A DNA stretch of 64,000 nucleotides from Planctomycetota bacterium. Its GTDB lineage: Bacteria; Planctomycetota; UBA1135; GCA-002686595. Of the stretch, positions 18,590 to 27,536 are shown one piece after another. A program made the translations under genes and the position numbers. Location: the NCBI GenBank assembly GCA_016220085.1, contig JACRIN010000065.1:1-64000 (forward strand). The letters run 5' to 3'. Each line of letters opens with the position of its first letter. Position 1 is the first letter of the stretch. The notes under the pieces are model-generated. The model did not search any database and was not told the DNA's origin. It was given only the letters and a program-made list of their open reading frames with translations.

Positions 18590-19357
18590 TCAGGCGAAGC
18601 CGGTGCCGGTCGTCGTCGCGTCCGGCACGACCTCGCCGAAGCCGCCGGCGGCGTTGCGCCGCAGGCCGAGCGTCACCAAGAGGCGTTGGAAGAGCGCGCC
18701 GTACCACGCCGGCTTCGCGACGCGGATCGGCACGAGAGCGGGCGGCGTCGCCGCGAGGTCGATCGCGTGGATCGCGAGCCCGGCGGTCTGCCAGCGCAGC
18801 AGCACGTGCGCGAGGTCGGTGCTCGGCGTGCTCGCGCCCGCTTGGACCAAGACGACGGTTCGGATCGAGCGCGCGAGTAGCACGTTCGCGGACGGGAAGT
18901 CCTGCGCGAAGACGCGCCAGCGATTGTCGAACATCAGCGGCTTCGCGCCGCCCTGGCTTCGACGCGAATCGAGCACGAACGCGGGCGCCGCGTCGCGGTG
19001 CAGCCGGGCGGCGGCGAGCGCCCCGACGCCGAGCTCGAGCCCCGCGCGCAACGGCTCGTTCGGCACGACCGCGTTGCGGCCGAGGCACGAGTTGAACAGC
19101 GGCACCGGTCGATAGGCGTGCGCGGCGCACTCGACGGCGAGCGCGAGCGCATCCGGACCCGACAGGTCGAGCACAAGCGCGGTGTCGCCGGCTCGCGGCG
19201 GCGTCCAGCGGCCGCGCGCGCGCTCGGCGGCTGCTCGCCACGCCTCGCGTTCCTCGTCGGCGAGCGTGTGCGGCACCGCGAAGAGCACGGGCTTCACCCA
19301 CGGAGTCCAGGCTCCGTCGTCCGGCGCCCAACGCGCGTAGAGCTCGAGTTCGTTCAT
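18590..19357 (-). CDS. conserved hypothetical, linked to ATP-grasp gene
   Basis: The 255-residue soluble protein has no signal or membrane segment. I do not recognise its family. It has a Rossmann-like feel (TALVLDLSGPDALALAVECAAHAYRP, ARSIRTVVLVQAG) and a glycine-rich tail (GGFGEVVPDATTTGTGFA). The ATG at 19357 overlaps the TGA of the upstream ATP-grasp gene (ATGA), so the two are translationally coupled and this protein probably serves the same pathway. A longer upstream frame to 19573 is a shadow of that gene. Confidence 0.7.
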   Translation of the reverse strand: MNELELYARWAPDDGAWTPWVKPVLFAVPHTLADEEREAWRAAAERARGRWTPPRAGDTALVLDLSGPDALALAVECAAHAYRPVPLFNSCLGRNAVVPNEPLRAGLELGVGALAAARLHRDAAPAFVLDSRRSQGGAKPLMFDNRWRVFAQDFPSANVLLARSIRTVVLVQAGASTPSTDLAHVLLRWQTAGLAIHAIDLAATPPALVPIRVAKPAWYGALFQRLLVTLGLRRNAAGGFGEVVPDATTTGTGFA

Positions 19358-20568
19358 GCGTTCACCAACACCGCGATGTCCTGCGCGCGCGCATCGATCA
19401 GCGGGCGGCGCGCGATGCGACCGTAGATCCCGGCGCGTCGGCCGTCGATCACGTACACGCCGAGGCAGGGGTAGAGCCGCTCGCCGCCGGCTTCGACCGG
19501 CAGCGCGGCGAAACGCCGCTGCGCGGCCCAATGCGACGGAAACCAACGCGCGGCGCGAGCGATCGCACGCCACTCACGCGGCGCGACGACGTCGCGCAAG
19601 CCGACTCCGTCGCCGACGCGGCCGAGCGCGGGCTTGACCAGCCATTCGTCGTTCGAGCGCCAATCGACGTCGCGCGGCGAGCGCGTTTCCGGCAGCAGCG
19701 CGCGCCAGGTCGGAAGCGGCGTCGCGAGCTCGTCCCACACCAAAGGGAAGCGCTTCGATTGCACCAGCAACGATGCACCAGGATTGGAGAGCGGCGTGCG
19801 CGCGCCGCGGAAGAAGTGTCGCCACCGCGAGCTCACGGGCAAGTTCGGGAGCCACTCGGCGGGGAAGAAGCGCGCGAGCGCGTCCAACGGTCCGGCGAAC
19901 CACGCGGTCGCGGCGCTCGCGCGGCCGTCGAGCCAGACGAGCTGCGTCGGATCGAGCAGGCACGTGCGCCGGCCTCGCGCCTCGAGCGCGCGCGCGACGT
20001 GCAGCATCACCTGGCGATCGTCGGTGAACGCGGTCGCGTGCACGAGCCCGATCGCGCCGCCCGGCGGCGTCGCGCGCGCGAGCGCGTCGGCGAGCTCCGC
20101 GGTCGGATCGCCGGCGAGCGCGAGCCCGAGCGTCTCCGCGGCGAGCCGGCTCAAGCCCGAGGCCTCGATGAAGCCGCCGGGTACGTCGCTGTTGACCTCG
20201 GAGATGCGCCAACCGTCGGTCGTCCAGTGGAAGTCGAAGCGCTGGACGCGCGCGACGCCGGGCGAGAGCCCGAGCTCGCGAGCTTCGCGCAACGCGCCGC
20301 GGATCGCGCGCGGGAGCCCGAGCTCGGCGTGGAGCTCCGGACGCGCGGCGAGCTCCGCTTCGGCGGCCAACGCTTCGCGCGCGAGCGCTTCGGCGAGCTC
20401 GCCGAGCTCGTCGCGCACCTCGGGCGTCAACACCAGCGCGAACTCCGCGAGCACGCAGCCGTCCTCGTACTGCGGATCCCACTTGCCGCACTCGAAGATC
20501 GTGCGGCGACGGAGCTCCGCGTATTCCGCGCTCGAGAAGCGCGGCGCGACCGCGAGCGGCGAGTTCAC
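19354..20568 (-). CDS. glutathionylspermidine synthase-like ATP-grasp protein
   Basis: The 404-residue protein resembles the C-terminal synthetase domain of glutathionylspermidine synthase and the YjfC/YgiC group: an early TIFECGKWDPQYEDG, RFDFHWTTDGWRISEVNSDVPGGF with the Glu/Asn metal-ligand pair, and late NDEWLVKPALGRVGDGVGL of the ATP-grasp lysine region. Family enzymes ligate an amine to a carboxylate with ATP; the YjfC group has no settled substrate. The start is the GTG at 20568, overlapping the upstream TGA (GTGA). It sits between a DUF350-like membrane protein and an unknown soluble protein, which recalls the yjfKLMC-type envelope-stress clusters of proteobacteria. Confidence 0.85.
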   Translation of the reverse strand: MNSPLAVAPRFSSAEYAELRRRTIFECGKWDPQYEDGCVLAEFALVLTPEVRDELGELAEALAREALAAEAELAARPELHAELGLPRAIRGALREARELGLSPGVARVQRFDFHWTTDGWRISEVNSDVPGGFIEASGLSRLAAETLGLALAGDPTAELADALARATPPGGAIGLVHATAFTDDRQVMLHVARALEARGRRTCLLDPTQLVWLDGRASAATAWFAGPLDALARFFPAEWLPNLPVSSRWRHFFRGARTPLSNPGASLLVQSKRFPLVWDELATPLPTWRALLPETRSPRDVDWRSNDEWLVKPALGRVGDGVGLRDVVAPREWRAIARAARWFPSHWAAQRRFAALPVEAGGERLYPCLGVYVIDGRRAGIYGRIARRPLIDARAQDIAVLVNA

Positions 20569-21407
20569 GGCAACGCTCCGAGGCGCACGACCCAAACGCA
20601 CGCCGCGGCGAGCAGCGCGAGGCCCGGCACGACGCCGCACGCGAAGACGCTGCGCCGCGGGCTCTCCGGCGTCGGCCGCAAGCCGCGATCGAGCACCACC
20701 GCGACCAAGCCGAGCGCGAGCGCCGGCCAACCACGCGCCGCGAGGTCGATCAACGTCGCTTCCGCCGAGACCCAATTGCCCGCGGCGGCGCGGCCGAGCA
20801 CCAGGCCCTCCGCGATCGACACCAGCGCGAAGCGCACGCCGGTCGCGACGTCGCGCTCGACCGTCAAGCTCTCGCCCGCGCGCCCCAACGACAACGACGC
20901 GACCACGAGCACCGCGAGCACGAGCGTCGCGACGCCGGAGCTGAAGAACACGACCCACCAACCCGGTCCGTCTCCGATGTTGCCGCCGGCGTACGCGAGC
21001 GCGAGGGCGAACGGCAGCCCGAGCAGCGCGAGCGCGGCCGCCGGATTGCGTCGCTCGACGACGTCGTCGACGGTGCTGAGACCGAGCAGCGGCGTGAAGA
21101 GCATTGCGAGGCCGACCCACGCGCCGCCGATCGCCGAGTACATGTAGAGGTAGCGCGGGTCGTCGCGCGCGTCGCTCGCGGACCAGAGCTCGAGCACGAC
21201 GTAGACGACCGCGACCGCTTGGAGCCCGCTCCATTGCAGCGCGCGCTTCCACGGCGTCGCGCCGAGCACGTGCTTGCGATTGCGCAGGCGATAGACCCAC
21301 GTCCACGCAGTGATGAGCCACGCGATCGAAGCCATCACCGTGATGCCGACTTCGTCGTCCGACATCGGTCCGTCGTAGGGGAGGAAGAGCGCGAGCGGCG
21401 AACTCAT
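20565..21407 (-). CDS. membrane protein, possible DUF350 (YjfL-like) duplication
   Basis: The 280-residue protein has seven to eight hydrophobic segments. Two parts look like diverged halves of a DUF350 unit: RRNPAAALALLGLPFALALAYAG and ERDVATGVRFALVSIAEGLVLGRAAAG, each an N/D-x-A-A/T-G start to a helix as in YjfL. It precedes the ATP-grasp gene with a 4-nt overlap, the same neighbour pairing as yjfL-yjfC. Function is probably in membrane maintenance, by association only. The ATG at 21407 follows a TAGGCT box by 10 nt. Confidence 0.65.
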   Translation of the reverse strand: MSSPLALFLPYDGPMSDDEVGITVMASIAWLITAWTWVYRLRNRKHVLGATPWKRALQWSGLQAVAVVYVVLELWSASDARDDPRYLYMYSAIGGAWVGLAMLFTPLLGLSTVDDVVERRNPAAALALLGLPFALALAYAGGNIGDGPGWWVVFFSSGVATLVLAVLVVASLSLGRAGESLTVERDVATGVRFALVSIAEGLVLGRAAAGNWVSAEATLIDLAARGWPALALGLVAVVLDRGLRPTPESPRRSVFACGVVPGLALLAAACVWVVRLGALP

Positions 21408-21417
21408 GACGAGCGCG

Positions 21418-21423
21418 AGCCTA
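21418..21423 (-). promoter_or_regulatory. -10-like TAGGCT box
   Basis: On the minus strand TAGGCT is followed after 10 nt by the ATG at 21407. It would drive the three-gene membrane/ATP-grasp cluster. Confidence 0.45.
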
Positions 21424-21493
21424 CGCGGTCTTCACGGCCGCATTCCAGTCCGAATCCGCGAGGATCGGGCTCGCGGGGACGAAGTGCTCGCGC

Positions 21494-22885
21494 TCAGAAG
21501 CTCGGCAGCTCGAAGCCCGGTCGATAGTTGCGGCGCACCAGCGTGTCGGTCGCTTCTTGGTCGTTGGTGAACACGAGCTTCGACTTGTCCCACAGGAGCT
21601 CGCGCCCGGGGAAACGCGCCGCGCGCGAACAGAGCAGCCCGCCTTCCGCCATCCGCACGGCGACCGAGAACGGCGACTGCAGGTACGCGCCCTCGTAGCC
21701 TTGGATCGTGTCGACCCACGAGCGCCAGTGATTGCGCTCGGTGCACTCGCCGAGGCCGCGCAGCGTCTTCCAATCGACCGGTTGGCCGTCGCGCCAGATT
21801 TCGAGCTCGCCTTCGGGCTGCACGTAGAGCACGCCGTCCTCGCAGACGACGAGCGTGCCCGTGCGCGCGAACTCGCCGGCCGGCAAACCGAGCGCGGTGC
21901 GCGACGGGAACTGGCCCTTGTCGCTGTAGTGCACGGGGAAGATCGGTCGCGCGAACCGCTTGCCGCCGCCGGCGTAGGAGAGCACCGAGTGCACGTGCTG
22001 GGCGTGATAGAAGTCCGACGGCGAGCGCGTGTGCGAGAGCACCGCTTGCGGCGAGCCGAGGTCGTACGCGTAGTAGAGGACGTCGAGCAAGTGCGTGCAC
22101 CAATCGCCGAGCTGACCGGTGCCGTAGTCCCACGACGAGCGCCAACGCAGGCCGACCAGACCCTCGCGGTGCGGCGCGTCCTCGGCGCAACCGAGCCACA
22201 GCGGCCAATCGACGTTCTCCGGCGGCGGCGTCGGATCCTTCAAGCCTCCGTAGTAGAAGTAGCCGTCGCCCTGATCGGGCGGGCCGTTGACCCAGACGTG
22301 CGCTTCGATCGCGCGCCCGAGCAAGCCGCGCTTCAGGATGTCGACCGCGTACTGCCGACCGGTCGGGCCCATGCGTTGGTTGCCGACTTGCGTGACGAGG
22401 TTCGGCCGCGCGGCGAGCGCTCGCTCCATCGCGACGACCTCGGAGAGCTGTTGCACGAGCGGCTTCTGGCCGTAGACGTGCTTGCCGGCCTTCAACGCGG
22501 TGAGCATCACGACCGCGTGGTTGTGGTCGGGCACGCACACGAGCACGGCGTCGAACTCGTCCGCGTGCTTCTCGAACGCATCGCGGAAGTCCTTGCACGT
22601 GAACGCCTCGGGGAACTCCTTCGAGACCTCGGCGAGAGCGCTCGAATCGACGTCGCAGAGCCCGGTGAAGACGACGTCGGGGTGCGCCTTGAGCTCGTTC
22701 CGATCCCACGGCGCGATGCTGCCGCCGACGCCGACGTGGAGGATCCGGAGCTTCTCGTAGCGACCCTTGCGCTTGCCGGCGGGAGCCGCGAGGGGCTTGG
22801 AGCTCGCGCACGAGCTCAACGAAGCCGCCGCGAGCGTGCTCGCGACCACCGCACCCGACACCAAGAGCTGTCGACGATCCCACAT
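21494..22885 (-). CDS. exported Gfo/Idh/MocA-family oxidoreductase
   Basis: The 463-residue protein has a combined Tat-like and lipoprotein leader (MWDRRQLLVSG ... SLSSC), as is common for planctomycete members. The Rossmann start is LRILHVGVGGS, and the conserved nucleotide/substrate Lys motif appears as AGKHVYGQKPL in place of the usual EKP. The C-terminal domain has the GTGQLGDWCTHLLDVLYYAYDLG signature with Asp and His. These NAD(P)-dependent enzymes oxidise or reduce sugars and inositol derivatives; in this exported group the cofactor is often tightly bound. No metabolic neighbours identify the substrate. TACGTT at 22919-22924 on the minus strand may be its -10 box. Confidence 0.9.
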   Translation of the reverse strand: MWDRRQLLVSGAVVASTLAAASLSSCASSKPLAAPAGKRKGRYEKLRILHVGVGGSIAPWDRNELKAHPDVVFTGLCDVDSSALAEVSKEFPEAFTCKDFRDAFEKHADEFDAVLVCVPDHNHAVVMLTALKAGKHVYGQKPLVQQLSEVVAMERALAARPNLVTQVGNQRMGPTGRQYAVDILKRGLLGRAIEAHVWVNGPPDQGDGYFYYGGLKDPTPPPENVDWPLWLGCAEDAPHREGLVGLRWRSSWDYGTGQLGDWCTHLLDVLYYAYDLGSPQAVLSHTRSPSDFYHAQHVHSVLSYAGGGKRFARPIFPVHYSDKGQFPSRTALGLPAGEFARTGTLVVCEDGVLYVQPEGELEIWRDGQPVDWKTLRGLGECTERNHWRSWVDTIQGYEGAYLQSPFSVAVRMAEGGLLCSRAARFPGRELLWDKSKLVFTNDQEATDTLVRRNYRPGFELPSF

Positions 22886-23081
22886 GGCGTGTCCTTTCGC
22901 TCCTCGGAGAACGCGCCGAACGTAGCACCAAGCGAGCGCGCGGCCATCCGTACGGTGCCGGACGTTTCGAGTCGCGACGGTCTTCCCGGGCTCGAAGCAG
23001 CGACCCGGTGAGCTCGACGAGCTCGACGCGCTCGACCCGCCGTGCTGGACGGACCTCGCAGCCGTCGTGCGAATGCGGGCG

Positions 23082-24416
23082 TCAGGCGAGCGCCCGCATC
23101 CGCGCGTCCGCGACGATCGCGTTGACGCCCGCGCCGCGCAGGTAGTTGCCGACCAGCTCGAAACCCGGCAGCACCGAAACCATCGCGTCGATCGATTGCA
23201 CCCGTCGCGGGTGGTCGAGGTCGTAGCGCGGCAGCACCTTCGGCGAGCGCGTCGTCGCGAGCAGAAGCGGGTCGCCGGTGAGCCCGAGCAGCGGCGCGAC
23301 CTCGTACATCACCACCGCGGCGAGGTCGTCGTCGGAGAGCTCGGCGGCGAGCGGATTGCGCGCGCCGCCGACGCGGGTGCGCAGCACGACGGTGCCGTTC
23401 GGCGCGCTGGTCGGATCGATCGAGGTCGAGAACTGCGTCGAGATCTGGAGGTCGCGTTCGCCGCGCGAGACGAGGTAGCCGAAGCCGTCGAGCGGATGCG
23501 CGACGCTCGCGCGCGGCCACCCGTGGGTGATCGCGGCGAGGCTCTCGTGGACGATCGCGGAGAGCTCGGCCGCGAGCTCCGGCGCGAACGGCGTGACGAG
23601 CTCGGCCGCCGCCGCCGCCGGCGTCGCGAGCACGACGCGCCGCGCTTCGATCGTCGCGCCGTCGAGCCGCGCGCGCCAACGCATGTCGACGTGCTCGAGG
23701 CTCCTGACCGGCCGCGCGAGGCGCACGCGAGGCCCGAGCTTGCCGGCGAGCGCCGCGGGCAGCGCGCCCCAACCGCCCTTCGGTCGGATCGGCGCCGGCG
23801 GAGGGCCGCGGCGCGCGAGCAACGCGCTCGTCAGGCTGCCGTGGCGTTCGATCATCGCGACCAACTGCGGCAGATTGGCGCGCAGCGAGAGCTTCCTCGC
23901 GTCGCTGCACCAGATGCCGGCCGCGACCGGATCGGCGAGCGCGTCCGCGAGCTCGGGCCCGAGGCGCGCCGCCGCGAAGTCCCAGAGCGAGCCGTCGAGG
24001 CCGGCGCTCTTCGGCCGCAGCCGCTCGCCGAGCGCGAACAACTTCGCGCGGCCGCCGACGAGCTCCGTGCGCAGCAACGCGCCGAGCGTCGTCGGCAGTT
24101 CGTGCAACGCGCCCTCGTGGACGACGAAGCGTTTGCGCGCGTTCTCGGGCACGACGACGAATTCGACTCCGAGCTCGCGGCCGAGTTCCAACGTCGCGGG
24201 CGCGTCGTCCGAGACCGCTTCGGGGCCGACCTCCCAACGCACGCCCGCGACCGACGAGCTCGCGACCGTCCGCATCACGCCGCCGACGCGCTCGGCGGCT
24301 TCGAGCACGACGACGTCGGCGTTCGGTCCGAGCGCGTGCGCGTACGCGAGCCCCGCGATGCCGGCGCCGACGACGAGCGTGTCGACCCGCTCGGGCTCGT
24401 GCACCGACTGGATCAT
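23082..24416 (-). CDS. hemY: protoporphyrinogen oxidase (HemY type)
   Basis: The 444-residue flavoprotein has an N-terminal FAD dinucleotide-binding motif DTLVVGAGIAGLAYAHAL and the second VVLEAAERVGGVMRT. A C-terminal GNYLRGAGVNAIVADA matches the GxxxxGxGxxxC/V end motif of protoporphyrinogen oxidases. It removes six electrons from protoporphyrinogen IX (or from coproporphyrinogen III in the alternative pathway) at the membrane. It is the last gene of the haem operon; its ATG shares one base with the hemN stop (TGATG). The enzyme acts right after HemN, consistent with gene order. Confidence 0.93.
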   Translation of the reverse strand: MIQSVHEPERVDTLVVGAGIAGLAYAHALGPNADVVVLEAAERVGGVMRTVASSSVAGVRWEVGPEAVSDDAPATLELGRELGVEFVVVPENARKRFVVHEGALHELPTTLGALLRTELVGGRAKLFALGERLRPKSAGLDGSLWDFAAARLGPELADALADPVAAGIWCSDARKLSLRANLPQLVAMIERHGSLTSALLARRGPPPAPIRPKGGWGALPAALAGKLGPRVRLARPVRSLEHVDMRWRARLDGATIEARRVVLATPAAAAAELVTPFAPELAAELSAIVHESLAAITHGWPRASVAHPLDGFGYLVSRGERDLQISTQFSTSIDPTSAPNGTVVLRTRVGGARNPLAAELSDDDLAAVVMYEVAPLLGLTGDPLLLATTRSPKVLPRYDLDHPRRVQSIDAMVSVLPGFELVGNYLRGAGVNAIVADARMRALA

Positions 24417-25810
24417 CAGACCGTGCGCGAGAAGCGTTCTTCGCCGCTCTTCGGTTTGTTCTTCAGGTACGCGTCGAACACCATCGCGAGGTGGCGCAGG
24501 AACAGGCGGCCCTTGGGCGTCACGTCGAGTCGACGCGGCCCGACGGTGCAGAAGCCGAGCTTCTGGAAGCGCTCGAGCTCCTTCCACTCGCTCGCGAAGT
24601 GCGCGGCGAGGTCACGACGGCGGAAGCGCACTTCGAGCTCGTCGAGGTCGAGGCGCATGCGGCACATCACGTCCTGGATCACCGCGCGGCGGAGGTCGTC
24701 CTCGGCGCTGCGCACCATGCCGCGCACGATCGGGAGCTCGCCCTTGTTGATCCGCGCCTCGTACTCCTCGGTCGTGCGCGCGTTCTGGAAGAAGGCGTTG
24801 CCGACGTCGGAGATCGAGCTCATGCCGAGCGCGATCATCTGCTCGGCCGGCGCGGTGGTGTAGCCCATGAAGTTGCGGTGCAGGATGCCGCGCTCGATCG
24901 CGAGGTAGAGCGCGTCGGTCGGCAACGCGAAGTGGTCGAGGCCGATCACCTCGTAGCCCGCGGCGCCGAGCTTCTCGATCGAGAGCCCGAACAGCCGCGC
25001 GCGCTCGACCGGCGTCGGCATCGTGTACTGCTCGAGCGAGCGCTGCGCTTCCTTGTGCCACGGCACGTGCGCGTAGCCGTAGACCGCGAGGCGGTCGGGC
25101 CGGATCGAAGCGATGATGTCGAGCGTCGAGCCGAACGTGCGCTCGTTCTGCTCCGGCAGGCCGTAGAGCAGATCGAGGTTGACGCCCTCGAAGCCGACCT
25201 TGCGCGCGTACGCGACGAGGTTGACGGTCTCTTCGGTCGTCTGGTCGCGGTGGATGATCTTCTGGACGTGCGGGTCGAGGTCCTGCACGCCCATGCTGAT
25301 GCGGTTGAAGCCGAGCTTCTTCAGGACGTCGATCTGTTCGAACGTCGTGACGTGCGGGTGCGCTTCGAGCGACACCTCGGCGCCCGGCAGGATCTCGAAG
25401 CGGCTCGAAATCATCCCGAACACGCGTTGGAGTTGGCCCGGATCGAGGTGCGTCGGCGTGCCGCCGCCCCAGTGGAGCTGCGCGAGCTTCTTGCGCGCGC
25501 CGAGGCGCTGCGAGACGAGCTCGAACTCGCGTTCGAGCGCTTCGAGGTAACGCTCGACGCGATCGCGACGCTTCGTGATCTCGACCGTGCAGCCGCAGAA
25601 GAGACACATGCGCCCGCAGAACGGCAGGTGCACGTAGAGCGAGAGCGGTTCGTCGGGCCGCTCGGCGGCGCGTTCGATCGCTTCGAGCGCGTCGTTCGAA
25701 CCGAAGGCTTCGTTCCACTCCGGAACGGTCGGGTACGAGGTGTAGCGCGGGCCGGGACCGGAGAGGTCGAGCAGCAGCGCGTCGTCGAGCTCGAAGTCGG
25801 CCGATCTCAT
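24416..25810 (-). CDS. hemN: oxygen-independent coproporphyrinogen III oxidase
   Basis: The 464-residue radical-SAM enzyme has the [4Fe-4S] motif HLPFCGRMCLFCGC with C65, C69 and C72, and the family-specific PRYTSYPT at 22-29. HWGGGTPT and the GLDHFA region also match HemN rather than HemW. It decarboxylates two propionates of coproporphyrinogen III without oxygen. The start ATG at 25810 overlaps the hemE stop by four bases. Presence of the anaerobic enzyme beside HemY means haem can be made with or without oxygen at this step only if HemY has a suitable acceptor. Confidence 0.96.
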   Translation of the reverse strand: MRSADFELDDALLLDLSGPGPRYTSYPTVPEWNEAFGSNDALEAIERAAERPDEPLSLYVHLPFCGRMCLFCGCTVEITKRRDRVERYLEALEREFELVSQRLGARKKLAQLHWGGGTPTHLDPGQLQRVFGMISSRFEILPGAEVSLEAHPHVTTFEQIDVLKKLGFNRISMGVQDLDPHVQKIIHRDQTTEETVNLVAYARKVGFEGVNLDLLYGLPEQNERTFGSTLDIIASIRPDRLAVYGYAHVPWHKEAQRSLEQYTMPTPVERARLFGLSIEKLGAAGYEVIGLDHFALPTDALYLAIERGILHRNFMGYTTAPAEQMIALGMSSISDVGNAFFQNARTTEEYEARINKGELPIVRGMVRSAEDDLRRAVIQDVMCRMRLDLDELEVRFRRRDLAAHFASEWKELERFQKLGFCTVGPRRLDVTPKGRLFLRHLAMVFDAYLKNKPKSGEERFSRTV

Positions 25811-26844
25811 CGCGCACGTTCCTTCGCGCAGCGCACGAACGCGCCGACGCTCTCGGGATCGGTCTCCTTGAAGATGCCGTGGCCCAGGTTGAGGATGTGC
25901 CCCGGCCGTCCGCCGACCTCGTCGAGCAGCGCGTTCGTGCGCCGCGCGACTTCGGAGGGACTCGCGAGCAACGTCGCGGGATCCAAGTTGCCCTGGAGCG
26001 CGACGCGATCGCCGTAGCGGTCGAACGCTTTGCCGATCGGCGTGCGCCAGTCGAGCGCGACGGCTTCGACGCCGCTGCGGACGAGCTCGTCGAGCAAGTG
26101 ATCGCCGCCGTGCACGAACAAGACGCGCGGCGCGACGCCGGCGAGCTCCTGCAGCACCGCACGCGACCACGGCGCCGCGTAGCGCAGGTAGTCTTCGTGG
26201 CCGAGCGTGCCGGCCCACGTGTCGAACAGCACGACCGCTTCGGCGCCGTGCACGACCTGATAGCGGAGGTGCCGCGCGACGACGCCCGCGAGCTTGTCCA
26301 TCAGCGCGCGGAACGTGCTCTCGTCGCGATACATCATCGCGCGCGTCGCCGCGAACGACTTGGTGCCGGCGCCTTCGATCGCGTACGCCGCGAGCGTGAA
26401 CGGCGCGCCGCAGAAGCCGATCAACGCCGTTTCGTCGGGCAGCCCGCGGCGCGTGCGACGCAGCGCTTCGCCGACGAAGCCCATCGTTTGGTCGGGATCG
26501 ACGTCCTGGAGCGCGTCGACTTGACCGCGCGAGCGCACCGGGACGGGGAACGAGGGCCCGTGCTCGTCGAAGACGAGGTGCATGCCCATCGCCTCGAGCG
26601 GCACGAGGATGTCGCTGAACAGGATCGCCGCGTCCATCCCGTAGCGCCGCACGGGCTGCAGCGTGACCTCCGACGCGTACTCGGGGTTGCGCATCATCTC
26701 CAGGAAGCCGCCGGCCTGTTGGCGCACCGCGCGGTACTCGGGGAGATAGCGGCCGGCCTGGCGCATCAACCAGACGGGAGGGCGGGGGAGCGGCTCGCGG
26801 CGGAGCGCGCGCACGAGCAGACGGTCTTCGGAGCGCATCGTCAT
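25807..26844 (-). CDS. hemE: uroporphyrinogen decarboxylase
   Basis: The 345-residue protein has the uroporphyrinogen decarboxylase signature VWLMRQAGRYLPEYR and the second GFCGAPFTLAAYAIEG. The active-site Asp lies in AAILFSDILVP. It converts uroporphyrinogen III to coproporphyrinogen III in the cytoplasm. I chose the ATG at 26844, which overlaps the response-regulator stop (ATGA); another ATG two codons later is possible. It follows two regulatory genes inside the haem operon. Confidence 0.96.
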   Translation of the reverse strand: MTMRSEDRLLVRALRREPLPRPPVWLMRQAGRYLPEYRAVRQQAGGFLEMMRNPEYASEVTLQPVRRYGMDAAILFSDILVPLEAMGMHLVFDEHGPSFPVPVRSRGQVDALQDVDPDQTMGFVGEALRRTRRGLPDETALIGFCGAPFTLAAYAIEGAGTKSFAATRAMMYRDESTFRALMDKLAGVVARHLRYQVVHGAEAVVLFDTWAGTLGHEDYLRYAAPWSRAVLQELAGVAPRVLFVHGGDHLLDELVRSGVEAVALDWRTPIGKAFDRYGDRVALQGNLDPATLLASPSEVARRTNALLDEVGGRPGHILNLGHGIFKETDPESVGAFVRCAKERAR

Positions 26845-27536
26845 GGCGTCAATCGGTAGCCCGTGCCGCGCACGGTGTGGATGTAGCGCGGGCTCTGCGG
26901 ATCGGGTTCGAGCAACCGACGCAGCCGCACGATGAAGTTGTCGATGGTGCGTTCCGTGGGGAACGCTTCGTAGCCCCACACGCGGTCGAGGATGTCGGCG
27001 CGTGAGATGACCTCGCCGGGCCGCTCGGCGAGCGTGCGCAGGATCAGGATTTCCTTGGTCGAGAGCGTGTAGACCTTGTCGCCGACCTGAGCGGTGTAAC
27101 CCTTGAAGTCGACGCTCGCGTCGCCGAGCACCAGCGTGTCGCCGAACGTCGCGCGGGTCTGCGCCCACTTCGAGCGCTTGAGGATCGCCGCGACGCGCAG
27201 CATCAGCTCGCGCAGCTCGAACGGCTTGCCGAGATAGTCGTCGCCGCCGAGCTCCAGCCCGCGGATGCGATCGTCCGCGTCCGAGCGCGCGGTCATGAAC
27301 AGGATCGGCACGTCGACTTTCTCGGCGCGCAGTCGTTCGCACACCTCGAAGCCGTCCATGCCGGGCAGCATCACGTCGAGCAGCACCAGCGCGGGCGGCT
27401 CACGGCGGATCTTCTCGAGCGCCTCGCGTCCGTCGCCGACGACCTCGACGGCGTAGCCTTCGAGCTCGAGGTTGTCCGCGATGACCTCGGCGAGGTGGAC
27501 CTCGTCCTCGACGATCAAGAGCTTCTCGCCGCTCAT
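26841..27536 (-). CDS. OmpR/PhoB-family response regulator embedded in haem operon
   Basis: The 231-residue regulator has a receiver domain with acidic pair E10-D11-E12, phosphoacceptor D54 (LLDVMLPGMDG), MTARS and GGDDYLGKPF with the conserved Lys. The C-terminal winged helix ends GYEAFPTERTIDNFIVRLRR ... VRGTGYRL. It binds DNA after phosphorylation. It lies directly after the histidine kinase gene with an ATGA overlap and before hemE, also with an ATGA overlap. So it is made in step with the haem enzymes. The likely targets are the hemA promoter or haem-linked genes, but no operator can be identified here. Confidence 0.93.
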   Translation of the reverse strand: MSGEKLLIVEDEVHLAEVIADNLELEGYAVEVVGDGREALEKIRREPPALVLLDVMLPGMDGFEVCERLRAEKVDVPILFMTARSDADDRIRGLELGGDDYLGKPFELRELMLRVAAILKRSKWAQTRATFGDTLVLGDASVDFKGYTAQVGDKVYTLSTKEILILRTLAERPGEVISRADILDRVWGYEAFPTERTIDNFIVRLRRLLEPDPQSPRYIHTVRGTGYRLTP

